A DNA stretch of 64,000 nt, taken from positions 1,116,001 through 1,180,000 of the forward strand of contig NZ_JADPQF010000001.1 of assembly GCF_015687155.1 (NCBI RefSeq). Direction: 5' to 3'. This document shows positions 34,596 through 48,013 of this stretch, in pieces. Position 1 is the stretch's first letter; each line of letters begins with the position of its first letter. The notes beneath the pieces were generated by a model that saw nothing but the letters and a program-made list of their open reading frames with translations, was not told where the DNA came from and did not search any database. This DNA comes from Aliikangiella sp. G2MR2-5 (lineage in GTDB: Bacteria; Pseudomonadota; Gammaproteobacteria; Enterobacterales; Kangiellaceae). Both the position numbers and the translations under genes were made by a program.

Positions 34596-35330
34596 TTAGA
34601 ATAGGTCCTTTGGATTAGCACTGGAAACTCGATTTTCCCCTGGCTTCAAATCCTTGAGAGACCAGCGGCCTACTGCGACCCTTATTAAGCGAAGGGTTGG
34701 GTAGCCGACTGCAGCAGTCATTCGCCGTACTTGCCGGTTTTTACCTTCAGTAATCTTTAGTTCTAACCAGCTTGTTGGAATATTTTTTCTTTCTCTAACT
34801 GGTGGGTTACGTTGCCACAGTTTGAAGTCTTCTTTGCTCAAATCAACTAGCCTGGCTTTAGCGGGTTTGGTGATACCATCTTTCAACAGAACGCCTTTGC
34901 AAAGAGACTCAAGTGCAGTCTGAGATACGCTCCCTTCAACCTGTACCCAGTAAGTTTTTTCCAGTTTATGCCTGGGGTGACTTATTCTGGCTTGAAGTGC
35001 ACCATTATTGGTCAGCACCAATAAACCTTCAGAATCTTTGTCAAGTCGTCCTGCTGGGTAAATATCCTTTATTTTAATGAAGTCGGCTAGGGTAGTATCC
35101 GCTTTCTCTCCGGTAAATTGACATAAGGTATTGAAAGGCTTGTTGAAAAGTACAACCAGTGTATCCTCTAGCTTTACTGAGGCTTTCTTTCTTGTCAGGC
35201 GACCACCAGCGTTATTGGAGCGCATTACATTGTTTTTGCTTGCACCTTTTCCTTGAAAAAGGCGACTGACTTTGTTTTGTCTAGGTGCACTATTCTTCTG
35301 AGATAGATTCTTTTTATTTTTGGCAGTCAT
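34596..35330 (-). CDS. rluE: RluE-type 23S rRNA pseudouridine synthase
   Basis: RluE makes pseudouridine at position 2457 (E. coli numbering) of 23S rRNA. The conserved core is [25 protein letters not shown], followed by [24 protein letters not shown] with the catalytic Asp in GRLDKDSEG, and [26 protein letters not shown] use the ATG at 35330. The longer frame to 35510 adds 60 residues with no family similarity that run into the icd promoter region. A basic N-terminal extension of about 50 residues still precedes the core; no good ribosome binding site is visible for any start. Confidence 0.88.
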   Translation of the reverse strand: MTAKNKKNLSQKNSAPRQNKVSRLFQGKGASKNNVMRSNNAGGRLTRKKASVKLEDTLVVLFNKPFNTLCQFTGEKADTTLADFIKIKDIYPAGRLDKDSEGLLVLTNNGALQARISHPRHKLEKTYWVQVEGSVSQTALESLCKGVLLKDGITKPAKARLVDLSKEDFKLWQRNPPVRERKNIPTSWLELKITEGKNRQVRRMTAAVGYPTLRLIRVAVGRWSLKDLKPGENRVSSANPKDLF

Positions 35331-35508
35331 GAGAAGGCGGCAAATTGACCAGGTTGAAGTACTAAGATGTTGTCTGAATTTTAATCTAAACTTTATCGAA
35401 ATTGTAGCTAGATCAAGAAATGCTATGATTATTGCGCTATCGGCTAGGATTTCGAAGGCTTGATAGCGTATAATTCGCGCAACAAAAGAAAGGCACCTAT
35501 TATTCAGC

Positions 35509-35527
35509 ATACTGCGTTTTGCAGTAT
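35509..35527 (+). promoter_or_regulatory. Stem-loop in the icd leader with upstream -10 box
   Basis: ATACTGC-gtttt-GCAGTAT, a perfect 7-bp stem, lies about 60 bp before the icd start and downstream of a perfect TATAAT (35469-35474). It may stabilise the mRNA or mark a protein site; nothing specific is known. Confidence 0.4.
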
Positions 35528-35587
35528 CCCACGTTGGCCAGGCAAGTTAACTTTCACTTATTCATAGTAATAAAATTAGGAATGTAA

Positions 35588-37810
<2,223 letters not shown>

Positions 37811-37829
37811 AAAATTTGCTAAAATTGTT

Positions 37830-37865
37830 AAAAAGGCAGTGGCTTATTAAGTCGCTGCCTTTTTT
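37830..37865 (+). terminator. Intrinsic terminator of icd
   Basis: GGCAGTGGC-ttattaa-GTCGCTGCC, a 9-bp stem with two G-T pairs, then six T. Confidence 0.85.
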
Positions 37866-38165
37866 GTTGTCGGAATGAATATTAGTTAATGACAAAGCTT
37901 CCTATTGGACTAATCCATTAGATCTCCTCAAAAATAAATGAAATCAGCAACAGCTTTATCAACCTGTGCGGAATTAGCTCAGTATAAAGCTTGGCAGAAT
38001 CAGGTTTCTAATTTGTGCGTAGCAACATGAAAACTAGCTGGAGCGGTATAGCGATTAGTGATAGAAGAGAGTCGTACTTTTTGGGGTCGAACACGAAAAT
38101 TGCGAGACATCGCAATAAGTGAATTACAGGTGCGAAACAGAGCCTAAACTGCAGGCCTATCGTTT
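37866..38165. other. icd/cspD intergenic region
   Basis: 300 bp between the icd terminator and the cspD stop. No ORF is supported. GCGGAATTAGCTCAG at 37968-37982 resembles the 5' end of a tRNA (acceptor plus D-arm start). The matching 3' acceptor strand, anticodon arm and T-arm are not found, so it is at best a remnant. Confidence 0.3.
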
Positions 38166-38396
38166 CTAGCTTTCCGATTCGTCCAAAATTGAATTTACTG
38201 GAGAAATCGCTTGTGCATGTAATCCTTTGGGACCTTCACAAGTTTCGAAGGATACTTCTTGTCCCGCTTTAAGGCTTTTGTAGCCATCCATCTCTATGGT
38301 TGAATAATGAGCGAAGATGTCATCCCCACCATTATCAGGACGGATAAAGCCATAGCCTTTTGCGTTATTGAACCACTTAACTGTGCCTGTCGCCAT
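38166..38396 (-). CDS. cspD: CspD-type cold-shock-domain protein
   Basis: 76 aa cold-shock domain with both RNA-binding motifs (KGYGFIRP and DIFAHYS). The sequence [31 protein letters not shown] and [10 protein letters not shown] is closest to CspD, an inhibitor of replication in non-growing E. coli cells, not to the cold-inducible CspA. Its divergent position next to clpS-clpA is the same as in E. coli and supports the call. Confidence 0.9.
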   Translation of the reverse strand: MATGTVKWFNNAKGYGFIRPDNGGDDIFAHYSTIEMDGYKSLKAGQEVSFETCEGPKGLHAQAISPVNSILDESES

Positions 38397-38740
38397 TTTA
38401 TACTCCTCTTAATTCCCTTACTCAGTGATAAACAACCGGCTAAACAGATGCCATTATCAGAATGAAGAAGCCATCGACTCAATCATCCTCTTACTTCAAC
38501 TGTTACTACCCGATTAAGAGCGGTTCAATGAATCTCATAAAACCTAATTAATGTCAACCCTAATAGCGAAGTTTTATAAGCAACAATTTGTACTTGAGAT
38601 TTGGTATTGAAAAAAGTCTGGTATGACCCCATACATGTCTCATAGAATAGAGATACGCGCCGATAATAATAGAAAGGCTGTTATTCCAAAGCTTTTTTTA
38701 TAAATGAGGCATTTTTCAAACCTTTGACTAGAATTAAGAT
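38397..38740. other. Divergent cspD/clpS promoter region
   Basis: 344 bp with no gene that I can support. It must contain the promoters of cspD and clpS. No strong palindrome or terminator was recognised. Confidence 0.3.
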
Positions 38741-39061
38741 ATGAGCGACGAGAATACTCGCGATAAAGAACATGGCGTTGCGGTCGCCGAAGCTAAACCG
38801 GAAATTAAACAACCGCGAATGTATAAAGTATTGTTGTTAAATGATGACTATACACCGATGGATTTTGTGGTTCAGGTACTGAGAAAGTTTTTCCACAAAT
38901 CCACAGAGGCGGCGACAAAGGTAATGTTGCAAGTCCATTACGAAGGACAAGGGGTTGCTGGTATCTATACCGCCGAAATTGCAGAAACTAAAGTTGCTCA
39001 GGTGAATGATTTTTCCAGAGCACATGATCATCCTCTAATGTGTACAATGGAGGAGGAATGA
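38741..39061 (+). CDS. clpS: ClpS, N-degron adaptor for ClpAP
   Basis: ClpS recognises N-terminal Leu, Phe, Tyr or Trp and passes such proteins to ClpAP. The 106 aa product has the typical disordered start then YKVLLLNDDYTPMDFVVQVLRKFF (the NDD segment forms the residue pocket) and the VHYEGQGVAGIYTAEIAETKVAQV strand region. It is 67 bp ahead of clpA. Confidence 0.96.
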   Translation: MSDENTRDKEHGVAVAEAKPEIKQPRMYKVLLLNDDYTPMDFVVQVLRKFFHKSTEAATKVMLQVHYEGQGVAGIYTAEIAETKVAQVNDFSRAHDHPLMCTMEEE

Positions 39062-39128
39062 TGGAGAGTTTAACAGTAAGGATTGTTCGGCAATTTGTTC
39101 AACCAGTAGTAAATAAGGTGTGACCACG

Positions 39129-41408
39129 ATGTTAAGTAAAGATTTAGAGTTAACCCTTAACCTGGCATTTACCGATGCTCGCGAAAAACGTCATGAATAC
39201 ATGACAGTAGAACACCTCCTTTTAGCTCTACTCGATAATGCTCATGCAGTTACTGTACTTAGAGCTTGTGGCGCTGATATTGAAGTGTTACACCGCCAGC
39301 TGGCCAATTTCATAGAAGAAACCAGTCACATACTACCTGAAGATGTTGGCGAGGTTGATACTCAGCCGACACTGGGATTTCAGAGAGTTTTACAGCGTGC
39401 TGTTTTCCATGTTCAATCATCTGGTAAAAAAGAGGTTACTGGAGCTAATATTCTGGTCGCTATATTCAGTGAACAGGAAAGTCAGGCTGTCTATTTCCTC
39501 CAACAGCAAGATATTTCAAGGCTGGACATCGTCAACTATATCTCCCATGGTATTTCAAAAATTCCAGGAGAGGAAGGCGAGCATGAAGGTCCGGAGTTTG
39601 ATAATCCCGGGGAAGAACAGACAACTAAACAGCCCACGGCACTAGAAGCCTATACGGTTCATCTAAACCAAATGGCAAAGGATGGAAAGATTGATCCCCT
39701 CATTGGTCGCGATCTGGAGTTAGAAAGAACCATTCAGATTTTGTCCCGACGTCGCAAAAACAACCCTCTATTTGTTGGCGAAGCTGGTGTTGGTAAAACG
39801 GCAATCGCGGAAGGATTAGCAAAACGTATTGTTGATGAAGAAGTACCAAATGTTATAAAAGATTGTCATGTATATTCACTAGACCTCGGAGCTCTGCTTG
39901 CCGGTACAAAGTACAGAGGAGATTTTGAGAAAAGGTTAAAGGCTGTCCTCGCAGAATTAAAAGCGCAGGAACACGCGGTACTGTTCATCGATGAGATCCA
40001 TACCATTATTGGTGCTGGAAGTGCTTCTGGCGGTGTGATGGATGCTTCAAATCTTATTAAGCCAATGTTGGCAAATGGTGAACTTAAGTGCATGGGATCC
40101 ACCACATTCCAGGAATATCGCGGTATTTTTGAAAAAGACCGAGCTTTAGCTCGTAGGTTCCAGAAAGTCGATATTGAGGAACCAAGCGTCAGGGATACAA
40201 TTGATATTCTGAAAGGATTAAAAAGTCGTTATGAAAAGCATCATGGCGTTTCCTATTCTGAGGCAGCATTGCAGTCTGCAGCCGAGCTGTCTGCTCGTTA
40301 TATAAACGATCGTCATTTACCAGATAAAGCTATCGATGTAATCGATGAGGCTGGTGCTAATCGCCAATTAGTGGACTCTCAGGAAAGAGACAACAGAATA
40401 TCAGTGAAAGATATCGAAAGCATTATTGCCAAAATGGCAAAAATTCCAGCAAAGACGGTTTCTACCTCAGATAAAAAATCTCTGGAAAACCTGGAACGCA
40501 ATCTAAAAATGGTTGTATTTGGTCAGGATCAGGCAATAGAGACGCTAGCAAATGCAATAAAGCTTTCACGTTCTGGTCTTGGGTTAGAAGATAAACCTAT
40601 TGGTAGTTTCCTGTTTGCCGGGCCAACAGGTGTTGGTAAAACAGAAGTGACAAAACAGCTTGCTCAAATCATGGGAATAGAATTCATTCGCTTTGATATG
40701 TCCGAGTATATGGAAGCTCACACGGTGTCTCGTTTGATTGGTGCTCCTCCAGGATATGTTGGCTATGATCAGGGCGGGTTATTAACTGAAGCTGTAACCA
40801 AACACCCTTATTCGGTTGTCCTTTTGGATGAAATCGAAAAAGCTCATAACGATGTGTATAACCTGTTATTGCAGGTTATGGATCACGGTACTCTTACCGA
40901 TAACAATGGGCGAAAAGCAGACTTTAGAAATGTAATACTGGTCATGACTACCAATGCAGGTGCCGCTGAAATTGCCCGCCCGAGCATTGGTTTTAAAAAG
41001 CAGGATAACACTCAGGACAATCTTGATGTGATTAATCGAGTGTTTAGTCCAGAGTTTAGAAATAGACTTGATGCGATTGTTTGGTTTAAGTCTCTGGACA
41101 TGAATGTCATATGTTCGGTCGTAGACAAGTTTATCGTTGAGCTTCAAAGCCAGCTGGATAAGAAAGGCGTGTCTCTGGAGGTAACTCAAGATGCGAGACA
41201 TTGGTTAGCTGAACAGGGCTTTGATGCCACGATGGGAGCACGTCCTATGGCCAGAGTTATGCGTGAGAAGATTAAGAAAGAACTAGCAGAAGAGTTGCTC
41301 TTCGGTCGTCTGGCAAATGGTGGGCAAGTTGTTGTTGGTTTTGACAAGGATGCAGAGAAGTTAACTTTTCAGATATCGAAAAAACAAGAGATAGTGATTA
41401 AAAGTTAA
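39129..41408 (+). CDS. clpA: ClpA, ATPase subunit of the ClpAP protease
   Basis: ClpA unfolds substrates and feeds them to ClpP. The protein has a Clp-N domain ([28 protein letters not shown]). Two AAA+ modules follow: Walker [14 protein letters not shown] with Walker [11 protein letters not shown], and [15 protein letters not shown] with [11 protein letters not shown]; the C-terminal D2-small domain includes [10 protein letters not shown] choose the ATG at 39129: AAGGTG ends 8 nt before it, and the protein then starts [14 protein letters not shown] like E. coli ClpA. The in-frame GTG at 39120 lies within that ribosome binding site. Confidence 0.96.
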   Translation: MLSKDLELTLNLAFTDAREKRHEYMTVEHLLLALLDNAHAVTVLRACGADIEVLHRQLANFIEETSHILPEDVGEVDTQPTLGFQRVLQRAVFHVQSSGKKEVTGANILVAIFSEQESQAVYFLQQQDISRLDIVNYISHGISKIPGEEGEHEGPEFDNPGEEQTTKQPTALEAYTVHLNQMAKDGKIDPLIGRDLELERTIQILSRRRKNNPLFVGEAGVGKTAIAEGLAKRIVDEEVPNVIKDCHVYSLDLGALLAGTKYRGDFEKRLKAVLAELKAQEHAVLFIDEIHTIIGAGSASGGVMDASNLIKPMLANGELKCMGSTTFQEYRGIFEKDRALARRFQKVDIEEPSVRDTIDILKGLKSRYEKHHGVSYSEAALQSAAELSARYINDRHLPDKAIDVIDEAGANRQLVDSQERDNRISVKDIESIIAKMAKIPAKTVSTSDKKSLENLERNLKMVVFGQDQAIETLANAIKLSRSGLGLEDKPIGSFLFAGPTGVGKTEVTKQLAQIMGIEFIRFDMSEYMEAHTVSRLIGAPPGYVGYDQGGLLTEAVTKHPYSVVLLDEIEKAHNDVYNLLLQVMDHGTLTDNNGRKADFRNVILVMTTNAGAAEIARPSIGFKKQDNTQDNLDVINRVFSPEFRNRLDAIVWFKSLDMNVICSVVDKFIVELQSQLDKKGVSLEVTQDARHWLAEQGFDATMGARPMARVMREKIKKELAEELLFGRLANGGQVVVGFDKDAEKLTFQISKKQEIVIKS

Positions 41409-41454
41409 ACAATTCAAGGGGGCTTTTGTATTTAAAGGAAAGTTTCTAAGTAAT

Positions 41455-41481
41455 AAAAAGCAGGCTTAATGCCTGCTTTTT
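41455..41481 (+). terminator. Intrinsic terminator of clpS-clpA
   Basis: AAAAAGCAGGC-ttaat-GCCTGCTTTTT; symmetric A and T runs, so it can also stop infA transcription from the other side. Confidence 0.88.
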
Positions 41482-41536
41482 ATTACTAAATTTATTCTGT
41501 AATTAACTTGGCGCAAATCAAAACAGCGCAAAGGAG

Positions 41537-41800
<264 letters not shown>

Positions 41801-41836
41801 TTAAATTTAAGCAATAATCAAAGCAAATTTCTGATT

Positions 41837-42559
41837 TTAGCTGATTTCCACCCATCGATTTTTAACAAAACACTCTAGAGGGCGATATTTACCTTTATAG
41901 GACATTTTGCTGCATTCTTTTATCCAATAGCCGAGATAAACATAGGGGAGCTTCAGTTGCTTTGCTCTTTCGATCAGTTTCAAGATAGCTAACTTGCCTA
42001 GACTGTAGGATTCCAGTGAGACATCGAAGTATGTGTAGACGGCTGATAGTCCGTCGTTGACCGTGTCAAATACACAACAGGCAGAAAGTTTACCGGTTTG
42101 TATATCTATGAAGTTAAGGTGATTGGTTTCTAACCAGTCACTGAGCAAAAATTCTTTAAACTGCTGTGGGCTGGTAGGGAACATGTCACCATCACGATGG
42201 CGAGCGCTGATGTATTGATCAAACAGTAAGTAATGCTTCTGATCAAATTTTGCAGGCTCGACGGATATATTAAACTTTCCTGCTTTTTTTAAAATTCTTT
42301 TTTCACTTCTGGAGTAAGAGTAGTGATCTACCGGAATACGAACAGAAATGCATGCCTGGCAATTATTGCACTGTGGTCTATAAATGTGCTCACCACTACG
42401 ACGAAATCCCTGATTAATTAGAGCTGTGTAAAGCAAAGTATCTGCATGAATTTCCGGAGAAAGAAAAATTGTCTGGGATTTTTGCTCAATGAGATATGGG
42501 CAGTCATGTGGCGGTGTAATAAAGAAGCTTAATTGTGAAGGATTTATTGGACTGGTCAT
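41837..42559 (-). CDS. bpt: Bpt, aspartate/glutamate leucyltransferase
   Basis: Bpt adds Leu to proteins beginning with Asp or Glu, making them ClpS substrates. The 240 aa product has CPYLIEQKSQTIFL, NQGFRRSGEHIYRPQCNNCQACISVRIPV (the conserved cysteines), the RHRDGDMFP block and LPYVYLGYWIKECSKMSYKGKYRPLE. It lies 80 bp after aat. Confidence 0.95.
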   Translation of the reverse strand: MTSPINPSQLSFFITPPHDCPYLIEQKSQTIFLSPEIHADTLLYTALINQGFRRSGEHIYRPQCNNCQACISVRIPVDHYSYSRSEKRILKKAGKFNISVEPAKFDQKHYLLFDQYISARHRDGDMFPTSPQQFKEFLLSDWLETNHLNFIDIQTGKLSACCVFDTVNDGLSAVYTYFDVSLESYSLGKLAILKLIERAKQLKLPYVYLGYWIKECSKMSYKGKYRPLECFVKNRWVEIS

Positions 42560-42639
42560 ATCTCGCTTAATGAAAATTTGCTCGAACCAATAAAATAATA
42601 GCGGCTTTGTAGCAGCTTATCCAGTTAACTCGAACCTAC

Positions 42640-43374
42640 TTATAGTTTTGAGCAAGTCTTATCATTGAAGATTAGTTGAGCCCAGTCCAGATTTTGTGTT
42701 CTCCATATCATTTGTTGTGAAGCGTGCGGATTTTTTTGTTGAAGTATTTTTAAGTATTGCTCTCTTGGAATGTTGATTGCACCCAGACTGGTCAGGTGCG
42801 GATTTTCAACCTGACAGTCGATAAGTTTGTAATCAAATTGCCAGAGATACTTGATCAGGCAAGAAAGGGCGATTTTAGAGCCATTGGAGATCTCGCTAAA
42901 CATCGATTCGCCACAAAACACGCCATTGAAAGCAACTCCGTAAATCCCTCCGACTAGCTGCTTGTCTATCCATACTTCGAGCGAATGAGCGTACCCTAAC
43001 TGGTGAAGCAATGAGTAGGCTTCAATCATTTCGTCGGTAATCCAGGTACCGTTGTCATCGCTCCGTGGAAGCGAACAACGCCTTATAACCTGGTCGAAAT
43101 CCTGGTTGACTGTAATGATTGGTAGTTTTCGCTTGAGAGTTTGCTTAACACTTTTTTTAACTTTAAAACTGTCGATGTCAAACACGGTTCTAGGATTCGG
43201 TGACCACCAGAGAATAGGCTCTCCTTCAGAATACCAGGGGAAGATTCCATTTCTGTATGCATCTATTAAACGAGGAGGGGATAGATCAGCTCCAGCCGCC
43301 AACAAACCGTTTGGATCTTCCAACGCTTTATCTACGGGGGGAAATGGGCAATTGGTTGATAAATACGGCAACAT
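42640..43374 (-). CDS. aat: Aat, leucyl/phenylalanyl-tRNA--protein transferase
   Basis: Aat attaches Leu or Phe to proteins with N-terminal Lys or Arg. 244 aa with DPNGLLAAGADLSPPRLIDAYRNGIFPWYSEGEPILWWSPNPR, GTWITDEMIEAY, FCGESMFS and LIDCQVENPHLTSLGA. First gene of the leftward aat-bpt-infA run. Confidence 0.96.
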   Translation of the reverse strand: MLPYLSTNCPFPPVDKALEDPNGLLAAGADLSPPRLIDAYRNGIFPWYSEGEPILWWSPNPRTVFDIDSFKVKKSVKQTLKRKLPIITVNQDFDQVIRRCSLPRSDDNGTWITDEMIEAYSLLHQLGYAHSLEVWIDKQLVGGIYGVAFNGVFCGESMFSEISNGSKIALSCLIKYLWQFDYKLIDCQVENPHLTSLGAINIPREQYLKILQQKNPHASQQMIWRTQNLDWAQLIFNDKTCSKL

Positions 43375-43512
43375 CTAAATACTATGACCAAAACTGGGCT
43401 TTACGAGGAAAATTTAAAGCCTTCTATTTAATTATATCACTTTAATAAATACTTAAAGAAAAATTTAACTTATGAGCGTTTTCCTGTCGTTCCAAATGTT
43501 CAGGGATTGTTA

Positions 43513-43541
43513 GTAAAAAATAAGGCGCTTTACGCGCCTTA
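43513..43541 (-). terminator. Intrinsic terminator of the liu operon
   Basis: On the minus strand AAGGCGC-gtaaa-GCGCCTT is followed by ATTTTTT. It lies 31 bp after the scoB stop. Confidence 0.8.
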
Positions 43542-43571
43542 ACTAGAAAATATAAATATTGGTTTATTATA

Positions 43572-44228
43572 TCAGAATTCCATTTCGGGAATATCGCCTT
43601 CTATAATCAAGTTTCCAGCAGTTTTTTCCTTGATCTCATCCACTGAAACTCCCGGTGCTCTTTCTATCAAATAAAATGCGCCATTTCTGATTTCCATCAC
43701 TGCCAGATCTGTAACGACTTTCCTAATACAATCAACACCAGTCAACGGAAGAGTACAACTCTCTAATAACTTTGAATTACCATGTTTGTCCGCATGAGTC
43801 ATAGTAACGACAATGTTTTGCGCGCCGGCAACTAGATCCATAGCGCCACCCATTCCTTTTACTAATTTACCTGGGATCATATAAGAGGCAATATTTCCTT
43901 GCTGATCTACTTCAAAAGCGCCAAGGACAGTTAAGTCGACATGACCTCCTCGAATCATTGCAAAACTTTCGGCTGAGGAAAAAATTGATGCGCCTTTTAT
44001 GGCGGTAACAGTTTCTTTGCCTGCATTAATCATATCCGCATCAACCTGGTCCTCAGTTGGATAGGGGCCCATCCCAAGCAAACCGTTTTCAGACTGTAGC
44101 ATAACTTCAATTCCGTCAGGCACATAGTTGGCGACGAGCGTTGGAATACCGATGCCAAGATTAACATAATAACCATCTTTTAACTCTTGAGCGACACGCT
44201 TTGCAATTTGTTCTCTAGTTAAAGCCAT
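43572..44228 (-). CDS. scoB: 3-oxoacid CoA-transferase subunit B
   Basis: With subunit A this enzyme transfers CoA from succinyl-CoA to acetoacetate. The 218 aa product has GYYVNLGIGIPTLVANY, the active-site Glu in QSENGLLGMGP and VKGMGGAMDLVAGAQ. Last gene of the liu operon, 11 bp after scoA. It uses the acetoacetate released by HMG-CoA lyase. Confidence 0.93.
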   Translation of the reverse strand: MALTREQIAKRVAQELKDGYYVNLGIGIPTLVANYVPDGIEVMLQSENGLLGMGPYPTEDQVDADMINAGKETVTAIKGASIFSSAESFAMIRGGHVDLTVLGAFEVDQQGNIASYMIPGKLVKGMGGAMDLVAGAQNIVVTMTHADKHGNSKLLESCTLPLTGVDCIRKVVTDLAVMEIRNGAFYLIERAPGVSVDEIKEKTAGNLIIEGDIPEMEF

Positions 44229-44239
44229 TGTTATTCTCC

Positions 44240-44941
44240 TTATGATTTAGCCAGAGTTAGTCTTTCAATGCGTTTTTCAAAACTGCCTTGAATGACTCTA
44301 TCAACGTAGATACCAGGAGTATGGATTTCGGTTGGCTTTAACTCACCGACTTCCACAATCTCTTCAACTTCAACAACCGTAATTTTTCCTGCTGTAGCAG
44401 CCATAGGGTTAAAATTCATTGCTGTATCGCGATAAACAAGATTACCTGTTTTGTCTGCCTTCCATGCTCGAATGATTGCGAAATCACCAGTTATAGATTC
44501 TTCGAGAATATAATGACGACCATTAAATTCCCTCGATTCTTTACCTTCTGCTACAGGCGTCCCGTAACCGGTTGCAGTGTAGAAAGCAGGAATTCCTGCT
44601 CCACCGGCGCGCATTTTCTCCGCTAAAGTACCTTGAGGAGTTAATTCAACTTCAAGTTCACCTGAAAGAAATTGTCTTTCAAATTCCGCATTTTCGCCAA
44701 CATAAGAGGAAATCATTTTCTTAATCTGCTTGTCTTGTAAGAGCAGACCTAAACCGAAATCATCAACGCCACAGTTATTTGAAACGAAAGTCAGTTCTCT
44801 TGTTTGCATCTTTTTTATTTGTGCAATGAGTCCTTCAGGAATTCCACACAGTCCAAAGCCTCCGGCAATTACGGTCATGCCGTCTTCGAGTCCTTGCATT
44901 GCCTCTTCGTAACTTGAGACGACCTTGTTAAAGCCGGCCAT
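44240..44941 (-). CDS. scoA: 3-oxoacid CoA-transferase subunit A
   Basis: 233 aa, CoA-binding subunit partner of ScoB. Markers are [57 protein letters not shown] and [21 protein letters not shown]. Follows liuE by 83 bp. Confidence 0.93.
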   Translation of the reverse strand: MAGFNKVVSSYEEAMQGLEDGMTVIAGGFGLCGIPEGLIAQIKKMQTRELTFVSNNCGVDDFGLGLLLQDKQIKKMISSYVGENAEFERQFLSGELEVELTPQGTLAEKMRAGGAGIPAFYTATGYGTPVAEGKESREFNGRHYILEESITGDFAIIRAWKADKTGNLVYRDTAMNFNPMAATAGKITVVEVEEIVEVGELKPTEIHTPGIYVDRVIQGSFEKRIERLTLAKS

Positions 44942-45024
44942 AAGATACTCCTCTATATTGTTCTTTTGATTAAAAAGATTGTGTTAATATTTAAAATTGA
45001 TTACACGCTTGTCGAGCTGAGCTC

Positions 45025-45927
45025 TTAGTTTTTATTTTGCGCCAGCAAGGCATTTGCAACTTTAGAATTGTTTGTTCGTTTCAAAAAGTTACTAATATAA
45101 TCTCCAGCCGCTACCAATTTATTCAAATCGATACCACTATTCATGCCAAGCCCGTTAAGCATATAAACGACATCTTCTGTTGCGACATTACCTGATGCGC
45201 CTTTTGCATAAGGACAGCCTCCAAGACCGGCAACAGATGAATCAATACTACGCACGCCCATTTCCAGTGCGGCGTATATATTAGCTAAAGCCTGACCATA
45301 TGTATCGTGAAAATGAACTGCGAGATGATTTATTGGAATCAAATTTTTGATAGATTCGATCAAACTTTTAGTTTTTCCAGGGGTGCCGACGCCGACCGTG
45401 TCTCCTAGAGATATTTCATAGCTACCTGATTCATAGAGCTTTTGAGCAACTTTGGCGACTTTGTTAACCTCAATTTCGCCTTCATAAGGGCAGCCAAGTA
45501 CACAAGATACATAACCACGAACACGTATTCCTAATGACTGGGCTTTTTCAAAAATGGGTTTAAAGCGTTCAATGCTTTCGTCGATGGAACAATTAATGTT
45601 TTTTTGTGAGAAGCTTTCTGAAGCGGCCGCAAATACAGCAACTTCCTTAGCACCTGCGGCAACAGCATTTTCGAAGCCTTTCATATTGGGCGTGAGTACC
45701 GGAAAGCTTATATCGCTATTTTTAGGTAGTTGTTCCAGGACTTCCTTATGATCCGCCATTTGTGGAACCCATTTGGGCGAAACAAAACTGGTCGCTTCAA
45801 TCGACTTAAGTCCGCTCGCGGCTAAACGATTAATTAACTCTAGTTTAACTTCAGTCGGAACCGGGGTAGCTTCATTCTGTAACCCGTCACGTACTCCAAC
45901 TTCAATTATTTTCACCTGTTCAGTCAT
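45025..45927 (-). CDS. liuE: Hydroxymethylglutaryl-CoA lyase
   Basis: Splits HMG-CoA into acetyl-CoA and acetoacetate, the final step of the leucine route. From the ATG at 45927 (300 aa) the protein starts [19 protein letters not shown], with Asp and Arg of the active site. It also has [30 protein letters not shown] and the catalytic Cys in [23 protein letters not shown]. The upstream in-frame ATG at 45981 overlaps liuD's last codons and its extra 18 residues are not family-like. Confidence 0.94.
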   Translation of the reverse strand: MTEQVKIIEVGVRDGLQNEATPVPTEVKLELINRLAASGLKSIEATSFVSPKWVPQMADHKEVLEQLPKNSDISFPVLTPNMKGFENAVAAGAKEVAVFAAASESFSQKNINCSIDESIERFKPIFEKAQSLGIRVRGYVSCVLGCPYEGEIEVNKVAKVAQKLYESGSYEISLGDTVGVGTPGKTKSLIESIKNLIPINHLAVHFHDTYGQALANIYAALEMGVRSIDSSVAGLGGCPYAKGASGNVATEDVVYMLNGLGMNSGIDLNKLVAAGDYISNFLKRTNNSKVANALLAQNKN

Positions 45928-45961
45928 AATTCCGAAGCCTTTTATAGATTTATTACACCAA

Positions 45962-47956
45962 TTATTCTTCTTCAAACGCAATTAATTCAGCGCCTTCGTC
46001 GACCAGATCTCCGACTTGATAGAGGACTTCAGCAATTACTGTATCTTTATGAGCTTTGATAGTGTGTTCCATTTTCATTGCTTCCATCACGATGAGCGCT
46101 TGTCCTTCTTCAACGCTATCGCCCTTACTAACCAAAACATCAATTACAGTGCCAGGCATTGGAGCGGTTAGGTTCGCTTGAGAATCTGAATCCAGATTCA
46201 CCAGTGAGTTGTCCTTGATTTCGATTTCCCAGGAACGAGCGTTTTTAAATAGAACTAAACCATTTTCCTGCTCAGCTAAAGAAACAGTTGATTTATGTCC
46301 ATCAAGATCGAGTTGAAGTTTATTGCCTTTTAACTCGCCGCAAACCTTTAATTCCTTCCCATCTAATTCAAGCAAAAAATGACCGTTTCTAAAGTGAGCG
46401 GTGATTAAGTAATGTTGTCCCTGGAATACAAGCTCAACGATATGGTGATTGTCTTCATTTAGTCGCCAGCCGCTACTTTCATTCCATGGAGAGTAGGGAT
46501 CGGCTTCATCAAAAGTGTTTTGTGAAGACTGTTTTATCATAACGTATAAAGTAGCTGCGGCAATAATATCGTCGCTAAGGCTTGGATCACTGGTGGTTAG
46601 CTCTTCACCATGCTTATCGAGGAAATGAGTATCCAGATCGGCCTGAATAAAATCATCATTACTTGCTAGTTGATGTAAAAATTCGATATTGGTTGTTAAA
46701 CCTGCAACGTGGAAGTCACTCAAAGCACCACGCAGACGGGCGAGAGCGCTGTTTCTATCTGAATCCCATACGATCAGTTTCGCGATCATCGGATCGTAAT
46801 AAACGCTGACTGTGTCGCCGGAAACGATACCTGAATCAACTCGAACATTAGCATTAGTTACAGGCAAGCCCATATAATTGATTTTACCTGTAGCAGGTAA
46901 GAAGTCATTAGTTGGATCTTCTGCATAAATTCGAGCTTCAAATGCGTGGCCATTGATTTCCAACTGGTCCTGCGATAGTGGTAGTGTAAGACCATTGGCG
47001 ACAACAATCTGCCATTCAACCAGGTCGAGACCTGTGATCATTTCTGTTACCGGGTGCTCAACTTGAAGGCGGGTATTCATTTCCATAAAATAGAAAGAGC
47101 CATCTTCGTCGTACAAAAACTCAACCGTACCTGCACCAGTGTAACCAATTGCTTTTGCGGCAGTAATAGCAACTTGTCCCATAGCTTCACGAGTATCTTC
47201 GCTAAGCCCTGGAGCAGGAGCTTCTTCAATTACTTTTTGATGACGACGCTGTACACTGCAATCTCTTTCAAACAGATGAACAGCGTTTCCATGAGAATCT
47301 GCAAAAACCTGTATTTCAACATGGCGAGGTTTAGTTAGATATTTTTCTATGAGAACTTTGTCATCACCAAATGACGAAATAGCTTCACGCTTACAGGATT
47401 CAAGCGACTCTATGAACTGCTCGCTACTTTCGACAACGCGCATACCCTTACCGCCGCCGCCTGCTGTAGCTTTGATGAGAAGAGGGTAACCTATTTTATC
47501 CGCTTCCTGCTGTAACAAGTCTGCCGACTGGTCATCACCATGATACCCTTGTACCAATGGCACTCCAGCGTCAGCCATAATCGATTTGGCTTCACTCTTT
47601 GAGCCCATTGCCTCAATCGCTGAAACCGGAGGGCCAACAAAAATGATGTTATTTTCGCTACATTTGCGACAAAAATCAGCGTTCTCGGATAGAAAGCCGT
47701 AACCGGGATGAACTGCGTTAGCGCCGGACTTTTTGGCAATATTAATAATCGTATCGACTTTAAGGTAGCTATCCTTCGCCGCAGATCCACCAATATGCCA
47801 GGCTTCATCGGCTAACTTTACATGCTGCGCATCTTTATCTGCGTCCGAATAAACTGCGACACATTCGATACCCATTCTTTGCGCTGTTCTGATGACACGA
47901 CAGGCAATTTCTCCACGATTTGCAATTAGTAGCTTATGTATACTCATTTGAGCCAT
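45962..47956 (-). CDS. liuD: Methylcrotonyl-CoA carboxylase biotin-containing alpha subunit
   Basis: Carboxylates biotin for conversion of 3-methylcrotonyl-CoA to 3-methylglutaconyl-CoA. 664 aa with a biotin carboxylase domain ([68 protein letters not shown]), a BT linker and a C-terminal biotinyl domain. The biotinylated Lys is in [13 protein letters not shown]. Between liuC and liuE. Confidence 0.93.
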   Translation of the reverse strand: MAQMSIHKLLIANRGEIACRVIRTAQRMGIECVAVYSDADKDAQHVKLADEAWHIGGSAAKDSYLKVDTIINIAKKSGANAVHPGYGFLSENADFCRKCSENNIIFVGPPVSAIEAMGSKSEAKSIMADAGVPLVQGYHGDDQSADLLQQEADKIGYPLLIKATAGGGGKGMRVVESSEQFIESLESCKREAISSFGDDKVLIEKYLTKPRHVEIQVFADSHGNAVHLFERDCSVQRRHQKVIEEAPAPGLSEDTREAMGQVAITAAKAIGYTGAGTVEFLYDEDGSFYFMEMNTRLQVEHPVTEMITGLDLVEWQIVVANGLTLPLSQDQLEINGHAFEARIYAEDPTNDFLPATGKINYMGLPVTNANVRVDSGIVSGDTVSVYYDPMIAKLIVWDSDRNSALARLRGALSDFHVAGLTTNIEFLHQLASNDDFIQADLDTHFLDKHGEELTTSDPSLSDDIIAAATLYVMIKQSSQNTFDEADPYSPWNESSGWRLNEDNHHIVELVFQGQHYLITAHFRNGHFLLELDGKELKVCGELKGNKLQLDLDGHKSTVSLAEQENGLVLFKNARSWEIEIKDNSLVNLDSDSQANLTAPMPGTVIDVLVSKGDSVEEGQALIVMEAMKMEHTIKAHKDTVIAEVLYQVGDLVDEGAELIAFEEE

Positions 47957-48013
47957 TTTTTTATTCCTAATAATTCGATTCTTATCCTAAAATTCGATAA
48001 TTTTCTCAGCGAG

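Noticed and set aside
35331-35510. N-terminal extension of rluE to 35510
   Set aside because: Sixty residues without family similarity, reading into the probable icd promoter.
37968-37982. tRNA-like 5' end (GCGGAATTAGCTCAG)
   Set aside because: No matching 3' acceptor strand, anticodon stem or T-arm within the next 100 bases; likely chance or a tiny remnant.
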